Shown here: positions 25,331-35,764 of the stretch, piece after piece
Layout: each line of letters opens with the position of its first letter
Numbering within the stretch: position 1 is the first letter of the stretch
Assembly (NCBI GenBank): GCA_016748015.1
Contig: JAAOMT010000040.1
Location: 186,001 to 250,000, forward strand
From: Geosiphon pyriformis
Taxonomy: Eukaryota > Glomeromycota > Glomeromycetes > Archaeosporales > Geosiphonaceae
Length of the DNA: 64,000 bases
Direction: 5' to 3'
Made by a program: the position numbers and the translations under genes
The notes under the pieces: model-generated
Databases searched by the model: none
What the model was told of the DNA's origin: nothing
Seen by the model: the letters and a program-made list of their open reading frames with translations, nothing else

Positions 25331-26510
25331 TCTGAAAAATCGAATTTTCAACAAACTGCACTTTCTAAAGGTGAAGTTACAGCACCAAAATTAAATCCTT
25401 CTAACAATACTATTTCACCAGCCCAAATTGCCCAAAATGCCAACCTTTCAGATATATTTTCATTCGAATTTAAAGCAAATAAATTACCATTCTTGCTTAG
25501 CAATACAGTAGTTAATAAACAAAAAGCAATCACAGCTATATATACAAAAGCTAAAGTAGAAAAAAAACCAATTCAGTTAATCTTAGACAGTAGATCAGCT
25601 GGAAGTATTATTATCTATCAGTTAATACAACAGCTTCAAAAAACTGTTGACAGACCAGCCCAAACTGTAATTGTTACAACAAATGGTATAAAAAAGACAC
25701 CAGTAGAAGAAATTGACAACTTTCTATTCACTATTAATGAAATTACCATTTTAGTCAAAGTTTTAGTCATGGATGTACCACAATACCAAGCTCTTGTCAG
25801 AAATAATTGGCTTCTTAAGGCCAATGCAAATTTAGATTGGGAAACCCAGAAATTGAAGATTTTATATTAAGAACAATACACCAGAGTACCTGTCATCTGT
25901 AGTATTTTTAATAAAAGATCTAGAAAAACCCCAGTATTCGAATTTGAAGAGGAAAAAGAACTACCAATTACTGAAACCTTTATGGCTCTTGGATCAACAT
26001 CCAGTTGGGCTAAGGAAACAGAACAAGAAATCTTTGAAAAGACCAGAGAATGGAATGTAGTTAGATATTCCACACCAGAACCACGGAAACAACCACCTTA
26101 TATTTCACTTAAATGCAAAGATTGCAACAAAAAACTTTTATCAATGAAAGCATGTATTTTTCCAGAAGAGAAATATCAAACTTGCATCTGCTACTTTTGC
26201 AAAGCATGTTATAGAGAACAATTTGAATACCCCAAAAGAAGTGAAAAATGAGACAACACTTCTTGTCTCACATATGGAGATATGCTACCAGAAGAATACA
26301 ACTGAATTGATGTTGCAATAAAAGGAAAAATATGTGATCAAACCTGTCAATATGCTCTATCAATTTCAGAAAAAGTCAAAAAAAGAACACTATTTAATGC
26401 AGCATATAACAGTGCTATTAATAAACTCTATTACTACTCTCATAATGCTAAAATAATCTTTGATTTAGCAATGGCTTTAATTAATGGAGCCACACAGGAA
26501 AATGTTCATT
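25331..26510 (+). pseudogene. G2a protease and Cys-rich module
   Basis: In frame with gag. Protease: SEKSNFQQTAL lead-in, LPFLLSNTVVNKQKAITAIY, active site LILDSRSAGSIII near 25580 (DSG reads DSR, Gly to Arg), then VKVLVMDVPQYQALVRNNWL. TAA at 25868-25870. Cys-rich module 26100-26400: LKCKDCNKK, CICYFCKACYREQ, CLTYGDMLPEEYN, CDQTCQYALSI, with the general layout CxxC..CxxCxxC..CxxC..CxxxC. The module may bind zinc; its function is unknown. TGA replaces Trp at 26249. Confidence 0.75.
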
Positions 26511-26799
26511 AAATAAAAAAAGCTGATTACATTAAATACATAATAAAATTAGCTAAATTCAACTATAAAGATGAAGTAGAAACATACCACCAAATTGCAA
26601 GTCACACATATCCAACCCAAGAAACTCAAATTCAATAATTAGAGCAAATGAATATTTAATTGTATAAAAAATGCATCATGCTTTGTAATAACAAATAGTG
26701 TTTAGAATGCTATGCTCTTAGCATTTCCTTATCCAGTAAAAATAACCAAGAAGAAATCAAATTTGGAGAACATAAGCCAGAAAAAAAAAGTACAATAAC

Positions 26800-27270
26800 C
26801 CCAATCTATCTTACTAAAAACCAGCCTGCTATACAACTTAAATACTTTGACAACAATGGAAAAAGAATAAAACCAGAAAAAGCCCACGAAATTGATGCAG
26901 AGTATAACTTAAAATATCCTGATAAAGATACTTTGGTCCTCCAACCGAAATCCTTAACCAAAATTAATCTCAGAATTGCTCTTAAAATATCACCAGGAGC
27001 AATAGTACAAATTGCTTCCTGATCATCATTGGCAAACAAAGAAATCAATGTTAGAGGAGGAGTTATAGATACAGAGTATATTGAAGACATTACTATTATT
27101 ACAGAATGAAACAGACAAACCATTCAGAATTAAACATGCTGAAAAAATTGCCCAAGCAATTTACCTATTCTTAATCAACATTTCGGATTTACAATCAGTA
27201 AACAACAGAGAACAATTGGGAAAAAGTGAAAGAGAAACTCAAGGTTTTGGTTCAACTGGATAATTTACAG
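26800..27270 (+). pseudogene. G2a dUTPase domain
   Basis: NQPAIQLKYFDNNGKR lead-in, motif 1 EIDAEYNLKYP, motif 2 IAS.SSLANKEIN (TGA at the usual Arg), motif 3 VRGGVIDTEYIEDI, motif 4 EKIAQAIYLF, motif 5 GFGSTG followed by TAA. A one-base slip near 27100 moves the second half to another frame. Inactive. All five family motifs can be recognised. Confidence 0.78.
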
Positions 27271-27719
27271 TGCCAGTAAATATAGCTCTCAATGTACAAA
27301 ATGAATCTCACCAAACTTTTCAACTTTTCCAACCAATTACTATTTCACCTTTTGGAGAACATCAAGAAATTTATACTTACCACTACTCAACAAATCTTTA
27401 AAGCCAATGAACAAATCTGTTTAAAGCATGAAATTTCAATCCCAAACATTTATATTCCCAAAGGAATGAAAAAATTTTGAGTTATATTCTACAACTCCAA
27501 TAATTACTCTATTGTCTTATTAAATAAATTAGAAATTGGAATTATACACAGCAATATCTTCCAAGATAAAAACTCTCAAATTGTCTTTAATTTTATCAAA
27601 ATTATAAGACATATACTACTTTTAAACCCAAACATTATCTCTACTACTGAAAACTACCATCTTTTAGAAGAAAAACTTTCTTGAATTAACATGGGTTCCT
27701 TAGAATCTCAACAACAAAG

Positions 27720-29080
27720 ACAATTGAAATAACTAATAGCTGAATTTGCTGACATATTTGCAAAAGATAACAATGACCTTGGAAAAACAAAAATTGTTTA
27801 ACATCAGATCCACACAAGAGATGCTCCACCAAAATATCAACAAGCTTATCGAGTGCCATCTGCCAACCACCAATTTATTAGGAAAAAAATCCAAAGAATG
27901 CTCAATAATAGATTGATTCAAACATTAAGAAGTCTTTGGGCCTTACCAGTAGTTTTTGTTAAAAAAAAAACAGAAAAATCAAATTTTGTGTAAATTATTG
28001 TTAGCTCAATAGTGTGACAATTGGAGATGTCTATCCTCTTTCAAAAATTAATAATATGCTAGATGTTCTAGGAAAAGCCAAGTTCTTCTCAACTTTAGAC
28101 TTGAAAAGTGGATACTAACAAGTTGAAATGAACCTAAAAGACCGACCTAAAACAGCATTTACCACCCAAAAAAGAAACTATGAATTCAATGTCATGCTGT
28201 TTAAACTTTACAATACACCAGCAATATTTTAGTGACTCATAGATGTTGTATATAAAGAACTTTTGTGGCAATCAGTAGTTGTCTATCTTAATAACACTGA
28301 TATGTACTCACCAAGTTTTGAAGCTCATCTTATCTACTTGCAAGAAGTTTTTCAATGATTATGGAAAACAGGATTAAAGTTGAACATTGAGAAATGTCAC
28401 TTTGGAAAAACAAGTTTAATCTTTCTTGAACATATTGTTAGCAAAGATAAAGTCAAACCAAACCCTAGAATATTTAGTGCTGTCAAAAACTTTCAAACTC
28501 CTAAAAATACCACAGAGCTATGAAGATTTGTAAGATTAGCCTCCTATTATTGAAAATTCATAAAAAGATTCTCAAAGATTGCCAAGCCACTCAATTATCT
28601 TACCAACAAAAACATACCATATCAATAGACTGAAGAACAACAAAAAGCTTTTGAAACTCTCAAAACAAAATTAACAACAGTCCCAGTTTTTGCTTATCCA
28701 GACTTTAACAAATGGTTTCAACTAACCACTAATGCTTCACATATAACATTTGGTGCCATCCTACCACAATTGGATAAAAATAGCAAGGAACAAGTTATTG
28801 CCTATGTCAGTAGAACACTTAAACCAACAGAACTCAAATATGGCTCAATTGAATTAGAAGCTGCTACAGTCATTTGGACTCTTAAATATTTTCAACAATA
28901 CCTAAAAAATGGAAAAAAATTCAATATCATAACTGACAATATTGGCCTCAAATGGCTCAATAAAAAGAAAACTGAACAAAGTGCCAAACAGTCTTAATAG
29001 AATGATTTCCTAGCAGACTACAAATATATTGTGCACCACAAACCAAAAAAACTACACACCAATGTTGATAGCCTCTTAAA
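27720..29080 (+). pseudogene. G2a reverse transcriptase and RNase H
   Basis: Lead-in ELIAEFADIFAKDNNDLGK, then RT: VKKK with a frame slip in an A run near 27965, FFSTLDLKSGY (28085-28110), FNVMLF, and VVYLNNTDMYSPSF near 28290 where YxDD reads YLNN. Connection: KLNIEKCHFGKTSLIFLEH. RNase H 28680-29000: FAYPDFNKWFQLTTNAS (catalytic Asp-like position changed to Asn), FGAIL, YVSRTL, ELEAATVIWTLKYFQQYL (Glu kept), NIITDNIGLKWL. The shared TGA in YY-TGA-KFI is at 28551-28553. Confidence 0.75.
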
Positions 29081-29189
29081 AATAAGACAAGATTAAAACC
29101 AACAACAATTTCACCACTATTTACCAATCTACCAATAAAATAACCAAACAACAATAAATTCCAGAAATTACAACAACATCAAAAACTAT

Positions 29190-30480
29190 TTAGAGACTCT
29201 TATCATGCCAGAAAATTGGTCTTTAAGTGAAAAACATTGATTACAACACCAATTCAAACAATATTTCATACATCACAACAAAATCTATTACAAAAATTGC
29301 AGAAATCTAAACCAATCACTCAGATTAGTACAAGAGAACAAAAAAAAACAATCCTATACAACATGTACACAGATTCTTCTTCAGCACACTTGGAAAAAAA
29401 TGGAATAATTCAAAAAACTTTTGAACATTATTTTTGGCCTCATATGCAAAAAGACATTCAACAATATGTAAAATCTTGTGATAGTTGTCAAAAAAGAAAA
29501 AAAATCTGCCCCACAGAACCTTTAAATCCAATTAAAGTTGGACAATCTTTTGACAGAGTTGGAATTGATTTAGTTGGATCATTACTTATTACAACTCAAG
29601 AAAATTGTTATATTGCAGTTGCAGTAGATTATTTTACCAAATGGTCTGAAGCTAGAGTCATCTAAAGAGCAAATGCAAAATTAGTAGCAAATTTCATCTA
29701 TAAAGACATTATTTGTAGACATAGATGCCCAATTGAACTTTTATCTGATCAAGAAACACATTTTGTGAACAACTTGATGCAAGAAATTTGTGAATAATTC
29801 AATGTCAAAAAACCTTTATTATTATCTTATTACTTCCAAACAAATGGACTTGTAGAACATTTCAACAGAATATTGTGTGAATCTTTATCCAAAGTCTTAA
29901 CAAATTTTGAGCAGGAATAGGATATCTTTATTTCATCAGTATTATTAGCATACAGAACACTAAAACAAGATATTATAAAACACATATTATTTAATCTTAC
30001 TTATGAAAAGACAGCAACATTACCAATTAATTTTATAGTAGAAACATATCTAGTGCAACCAATTAATAAAGAAAACTTTTAAGAAACACTTCAAAGAAGA
30101 GCTTACACTCTTTTTAGTACATTGGAAGGAAAAAGACACATAGCAGCCATTCATATTGAACACTCCCAAGTCTTACAAAAAAAAAAACATGACAACAAAC
30201 TGCCACCAGTTATTAACAAATTTAAAGTTGAAAATAAAGTTCTCTTACACAGAACTAAAACTGAAAAACAATGGAGTGGAAAATTTGAACATAAATAAGA
30301 TGGACCATTTTATATCCATGAAATTCTAAGCAATAGATCATACAAGTTAAGACTTGATAACAAAGTACTAGCAAAAGTTGCATATGGAGATTGACTGAAA
30401 CACTATTATTTCAGAAACAATTCTGAACCATTAATTTCACAAATTGATACACATTCCCTTTTAATTAATCCTAAAGATAT
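29190..30480 (+). pseudogene. G2a integrase
   Basis: HHCC region 29360-29510 (MYTDSSSAHLEKN and SCDSCQKRKK), catalytic core with all three acidic residues readable: GIDLVGSL, LLSDQETHF and GLVEHFNR. C-terminal module with KVENKVLLHRTKTEKQWSGKF and DGPFYIHEIL..SYKLRLDNK (GPY/F type). Interrupted by TAA at 29663-29665 and at least four later stops. Among the G2 copies this is the one with the best-preserved DDE triad. Confidence 0.75.
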
Positions 30481-30688
30481 TCCTCGAAATTTAAAACCAA
30501 TAATTATAATAGAACAATAACCAAACTTAAACACTTAATTTAATATTTTTTACAATAATCCTTTTAATACACAAAACATAAAACAAAAATAGTAAATAAT
30601 TACAAGAAACATTCAAACCCAAAAACAAATAAAAATCTATACCCAAAAATAATTTTCTTTATTTTTTTTTTAGTTAGTTATTTTTATT

Positions 30689-31396
30689 ATGATTATTCTC
30701 CGAAATATCCAACAAATATTCCAAAAATTAATGTTAATCTTAAAAACACTTCCTGACTTATCCATAACAATTAATGGAAATCAAATTAATTATACTCAAA
30801 AAGAAACCACAACACCAGTAGTAAATAATTCTCAGAATAATTATTCTTATAAAAGAAAAACAAGAAGTTATTCTGGAAATCAATTATCAGAACTTTTGAA
30901 ACAAGCATTAAAAGAAAACCTTTTAATTGCCTCTATTGATATTTCATTAAATGCCACAATTTAACAAAAACTTCTACTATTTCTTAATAAACAAAACAAT
31001 GAACATATCCTTATCTATAAATATTTTCATATTGGAAAAACACTTTATAAATGAAAACTGGAACTTAAAACAACAAATCTTACTCCTAAAACTATATAAA
31101 AACAAATCCATGATGAATTCAAGACAGCAACTGGACCAACAAACACTTACTACAAACTTAAAGCAGCATTTAGACTTTATGATTTATTTAACACTTGTAA
31201 AAATATTCTACAAAATCCAATACTTCATCCAATAAAGATTTAATACATTGGAAAGCTCACAGAACTGAAATTTCAACAATTTTCAGACTAAATTATTTCA
31301 ATTATCTTGGACTACTATCTTAACATTACAGATAGTGCTTGGACTTCAACAGAGCTCAGTCTTGAGGAAAAGATTATGTTACTAGTAGAATTTTAG
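30689..31396 (+). pseudogene. G2a ORF3 (conserved post-pol ORF), nonsense-mutated
   Basis: Separate ORF about 200 bp after pol. ATG at 30689; the frame holds without indels for 235 codons to TAG at 31394-31396, which lies 18-20 bases inside the 3' LTR. About five internal stops (TAA at 30962-30964 and others). Closely similar to G2b ORF3: [71 protein letters not shown]. No known domain recognised. Confidence 0.7.
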
Positions 31397-32348
31397 CTAT
31401 TAATTAGCATAAAATTACTCTTATAATTCCTATTATTGATTAGCATATATTATTATTATTTCAAATATCACTTATTATTTAATCAAATTATCAAATATTA
31501 TTACTTAATCAATAATTCGATTTGTACCATAGAAATTAAGATAATCAAATTACACAATACTCTGAACCATTTAACATAGTCAAAATTCGCTGAAATTAAT
31601 GAAAATTGGCCGAAATAATTAATAGTTCAATGAAATAACTTGTAATTTGCTGAAATGTATTTTTAGTTCACCCAAATTGTAGCAAAAAGAAAAGTGCAAG
31701 TTCAAAGACTAGTACTACAACAAGTTGTATAAAAGAAAAGCTTTTTTCTTCAAAAAAATGTATCTTTTCATAGTATTTTATCATAACATCTTACTTTAGA
31801 TATCTTAATTAAAACAAATCATCTTTTATATATTCAAATAAAAATTAAATATTCAAAAAACAAATCTTTAAAATTATTACACTTGAAATTTCTTTAACAT
31901 AACTAATGTTTTGAAATTGATTAGCTACCAATTTCAATAAAACTGTTAGTAATTTCAGATCTGAATAAAAAACGTTTTCCTTGATAAAATCCTATTTCTT
32001 TTATATTTCTTTTATATTTTTTTTATTTTCTTATTACAATTATTAGGGTAGTCTATAGACAAGATTTCTGTAGAAGAGTTGACTTTTACAGCAAAGTAAC
32101 TACACATTTTTAGTGAGCTTCTAAATGAGCAATTTCTGGGAAAGAGTTAACATTTACTACAATGTAACTACACAAAATAACTGGTATAGAATTGGCCATT
32201 CCACTTATAAGCCCAGCAGTTCAAATTATAGGAGATAATTTAAAGATAAATTCAGTTATTGGATATTTAACTACTTCCTGAGAATGTGAATTCACAACAA
32301 ATCAACATTAACAACATTCAAGAAAAAAGACCAAAACCTTTAGTAATA
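31377..32348 (+). repeat. 3' LTR of G2a
   Basis: TGTTACTAGTAG ... TTTAGTAATA, 972 bp, same length as the 5' LTR and differing by what look like transitions only in the parts I compared. Followed by GTTG and then the resumed G1b integrase on the minus strand. Confidence 0.87.
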
Positions 32349-32922
32349 GTTGTTTTTTTTGTAATCTTTGAATATTATTAACTGCTTTTTTTCTTTTATT
32401 TTTCAGTATTTCTATTAAATAATAGGTTCTTTATAGCAGTGTCTCTTAAATATTAGCTTCTGTTATTGGTTTTGTTGAATATGTATAAATATTTATTTCT
32501 ATTAATAATATTATTGTTCTATTATATACTAACTTAAATAGTATTATTTATATCATATTTTGCTTTATTGTCCAATAAACAAATGTACTAATAATATAAA
32601 TAGATTTTATTTGTTCTGATTTTTTGGCTATTTTAACTATTGTTTTATATAATATTCTATTGAATTTTTTAATTAAGCCATTGGTTTGTGGATAATATAA
32701 AGATAATAATAATTTTTTAATTTCAAATTTTTGACTTAATATTGTTTATAAAGTAAGTTCTTTGGTTTAACAACAATTTTTTTGGACATTTATGTCAACA
32801 AATCAAGTTTTAATATACAAATTTGGCTATGAATTCTGGATTTGCTCTTTTAATAGCTTTAACTTTTGGCCATTTTGTAAAATAGTCTATAATAACTGCT
32901 ATATATTAGTTGTCTTTACTGG
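32349..32922 (-). pseudogene. G1b integrase core segment between G2a and G2b
   Basis: Minus-strand piece of G1b. Reading right to left: YIAVIIDYFTKWPKVKAIKR near 32920-32830, FVYQNLI, then PKE.L, NGLIKKFNR near 32660 (canonical NGLVEKFNR) and AVNNIQRLQKK near 32360. The residue before YIAV joins on to the segment starting at 42807 once G2b is removed, and the left end joins 22483 once G2a is removed. Confidence 0.72.
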
Positions 32923-33138
32923 TGTTACCAGACGAAATTAGAGATATTATTTAGCATAAAATTATCTTTATAATTTCTATTATTAATTAACATATATTAT
33001 CATTTAAATTATCACTTATTACATTAGCAAAATGTCTAAAATTATTATTTAATTAATAACCCAATTTGCACATAACATAAATGTAATTTAATTGCGATAA
33101 TCAATCATGCAATACCCTGAACTATATAACATTCAAAA

Positions 33139-33252
33139 AGTTCACCGAAATTTGTAGAAATTTGCCGAAATAATTGATAGTTCACCAAAATATCTAATAG
33201 TTCGCAGAAATAACTTGTAGTTTGCCGAAATGTATCTTTAGTTCAATGAAAT
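33139..33252 (+). promoter_or_regulatory. six-unit 20-bp phased array in G2b U3
   Basis: The 10-mer TT(C/T)RCCGAAA and variants start at 33141, 33161, 33181, 33201, 33221 and 33242, i.e. 20,20,20,20,21 bp apart; TAGTT usually precedes them. The array ends about 50 bp upstream of the TATA box. The G2b 3' LTR (42044-42154), G2c 5' LTR (46831-46941) and G2c 3' LTR (53475-53585) have the same six units in the same register. The core TTCRCCGAA is close to palindromic. Binding-site function is inferred. Confidence 0.65.
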
Positions 33253-33302
33253 TGTAGAAAATAGCAAAGTTCAAGTTCATAGAATAGTGTTATGACAAGT
33301 TG

Positions 33303-33310
33303 TATAAAAG
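33303..33310 (+). promoter_or_regulatory. TATA box of G2b 5' LTR
   Basis: TATAAAAG in the context GTTGTATAAAAGAAGAGC, conserved in every G2 LTR. It sits downstream of the phased array and upstream of the putative R region. Confidence 0.6.
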
Positions 33311-33464
33311 AAGAGCTTCTCTCTTCGAGAAAATATATCTTACTTTAGATTTATCACTTAGAACCATTCTTATATACACAAAAAGAAATAAATATCAAAT
33401 AATTCAAAAAACCAAATTCTTTAATTATTGCACTTGGAAAATCCTCAAAACCCAACTAACATTT

Positions 33465-33489
33465 TGAAATTGATTAGCTACCAATTTCA
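33465..33489 (+). other. conserved stem-loop in R/U5 of G2 LTRs
   Basis: TGAAATTG and CAATTTCA form a perfect 8-bp stem around the 9-nt loop ATTAGCTAC. The same stem and loop are present in every G2 LTR, including the more diverged G2a, while neighbouring bases vary. It would be part of the leader RNA. A packaging, dimerisation or 3'-processing role is possible but unproven. Confidence 0.5.
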
Positions 33490-33904
33490 GTAAACTGTTA
33501 GTGACTCCAGGCCTGAATAGAAAACGTTTCCCTTGATAAAATCATATTTTTTTTACATTTCTTTTATTTTTTCTTTTTTTTCTTATTACAATCATTAGGA
33601 TAGCCTACAGACAAGATTCTTGTAGAAGAGTTGACTTTTACAGCAAAGTAACTACACATTTTTTAGTGAGCTTCCAGATGAGCAATTTCTGGGAAAGAGT
33701 TGATGTTTACTACAATATAACTACAGTCAAGTAACTGGCATAGAATTGGCCATTCCACTCATAAGCCTAGCAGTTCAAATTATAGGAGATAATTTGAAGA
33801 TAAATTCAGTTACTAGAGGTTCAACTACTTCCTGGAAATGTGAATTCACAGCAAATTAACATTAACAACATTCAAAAAAAGAGACCAAAAACCTCCAGTA
33901 ACAT

Positions 33905-35764
33905 TTGGTGCTCTTCCATGAAAATAACACAGTGACAACAACTTCAAAAGTAGTGACTCAAACAGATTCAAGAACTCTAGAGTATTATCAGTCAATCTAT
34001 ACCCACTGCAAGCAGAGATTTAACATCCCAGACGGAATTGAAACATTCAAGAAAACACTTTACCAATACATTAAAAATCGCATCAACAATTATCTTTTTG
34101 GAGATTACAATATTTCAGAAGTTAGACACAACTTATATGAAAGCTTAGTACATCACTCTCGTCTAAACACTCAGGATTTTAACAGTCAAACACTTGAAAC
34201 ATACTTTCAAGAACTCAACTTCAATATCATTCAGTATTGTGAAGAGAATTACTCAGTAGAACAGAAATTTTCTCTTGGTTTTGAATCGGAAATAGAAGAA
34301 GGAAAAGGAAAAAAAAAACAAAAACTCAGAACTACTCCCAATACACCTAAAACCACTGCCAAACATTTACAAACTCCAGAACAAGGAACCAGCTTTAAAT
34401 TACCACTCTCAATCACACCATTTCTAGTTTCACTTGCTCAACCGCAAACACCAAGCTCACCTCTTATTCGATTTTCAAGAATAGAAAATTTTTAGTCACC
34501 CAAAAGCCCTATTCAACAACAAGAACCAATATCAATTAGCACCAACCTTTTTGATTATCTACAGGAAAACGAAAATAATCATTCAGAAAGCTTGGAAAGT
34601 GAAAAAACTGAAGCAGAATTAGAAACAAAAGATGTTGAAAATGAAGAAAGAATGGCTTCCACATATATTGCAAAAATTCCTGAGTTCACAGAAAAAGACA
34701 GCGAAACCAGTCCTCAAGAATGGCTTGACAAAGTCTCAAAAACAGGAGATACAAATGGTTGAAATGCTGCCAAAATGTTAAAAACAATCACATATTTCTT
34801 ACAAGGAACAGCTGGTGAATGGTTTGAAAACTTAGAAGCCCCACCAGAACACTGGAAAGCATTCAAAACTGTTTTTCTAGAACAGTTCACTGACAATAAC
34901 ACTTTTATTACCCTTCGAAATCAGTTCTGAAATATCAAGCAAGAACCAAGTGAATCAGTTATGACTTATCTTGGAAAATTCAACAAACTGCTTAGAAGGA
35001 TTTGCCAATTGGAAACCAATGAATACTACTCCAATGCACAAATCTTGGACCAATTCATTGCTGGACTAAAAGACAAACTTATTAAGAAAGTTTGCCCACA
35101 TGTACCAGAAGATTTAGCCACTGCTATTCAACAGGCAAAAAACTATGAAATAGCCATGGAAGAAGCCAACTATACCAAACTTGTTAACCTGGCTATTGGA
35201 GAAACCAGCTCAGCAGCTGAAAAAAAGATTGACCAATTAACCAAGAAAGTTGAAAACTATTTCACCAACCAACAGCAACAACAGCAGCCACAGCAATCAC
35301 AACAACCACAAAGATACCAACTCCCACAATGATGCAATCAAAACAACTTTGGACCACCATCCAACAACCAAATCCAAAATTGTCATTATTGTGGAATTCC
35401 AGGACACTGGAAATGTAATTGTAGAAAATTGCAACAAGACTAACAACAGAAGAATAATCAACGTTACCCTTCACTACAGCAATCTTATTATCAACCACCA
35501 CCCCCAGCTTACTATCCACCAAGACCCCAATACCAAAATAACTATTATCAGCCCGCTCCACAGCCAATCCAACAGCAATACCAACAACCACCCACACAAT
35601 ATTATCAGATATCTGCTCGAAGATTGATTACACAAAATCAATTCACACTACAAAACCAATACCAAGTAAACAACAATAGAATTAGTTCAAACAACCAATT
35701 GGTTCCTTGAAATTCTATTCAACCGAGACCCAACCACTATCACACTCAACCCAATTATTTAACA
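33905..35764 (+). pseudogene. G2b gag
   Basis: Gag in the same frame as protease and RT. The N-terminal extension (33905-34650) has no ATG; the first conserved ATG is MASTYIAKIPEF at 34651. Capsid-type block 34710-35230: WLDKVSKTGDTNG, EWFENLEAP, FLEQFTDNN, SVMTYLGKFNKLLRRI, ILDQFIAGLKDKLIKKV. Zinc knuckle 35381-35422: CHYCGIPGHWKCNC (C-x2-C-x4-H-x4-C). Then a linker rich in Gln, Asn, Tyr and Pro (35450-35760). Stops: TAG 34493-34495, TGA 34760 (Trp), TGA 34928, TGA 35330, TAA near 35442, TGA near 35708. Confidence 0.82.
33906..33921 (+). other. primer-binding site of G2b
   Basis: TGGTGCTCTTCCATGA starts two bases after the LTR end. TGG pairs with the CCA end of a tRNA, so the primer tRNA should end in ..GAGCACCA. 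G2c (47594) and G1c (59655) share TGGTGCT(C/T)TC. I cannot name the tRNA. Confidence 0.5.

Larger units (their letters stand above)
22484..32348 (+). mobile_element. Ty3/gypsy element G2a, full length, decayed
   Basis: 9,865 bp with 972-bp LTRs at 22484-23455 and 31377-32348. Inserted into the integrase C-terminal region of G1b; flanks ATTG (left) and GTTG (right) are a probable 4-bp target duplication with one transition. Domain order gag, protease, Cys-rich module, dUTPase, RT, RNase H, integrase, ORF3. More damaged than G2b. Confidence 0.87.
32923..33903 (+). repeat. 5' LTR of G2b
   Basis: TGTTACCAGACG ... CTCCAGTAACA, 981 bp. Contains, in order, a six-unit phased array (33139-33252), TATAAAAG (33303), a CTTCTCTCTTCGAGAA segment with a TTCGAGAA inverted half-site just after it, and a U5 stem-loop (33465-33489). 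Confidence 0.92.
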
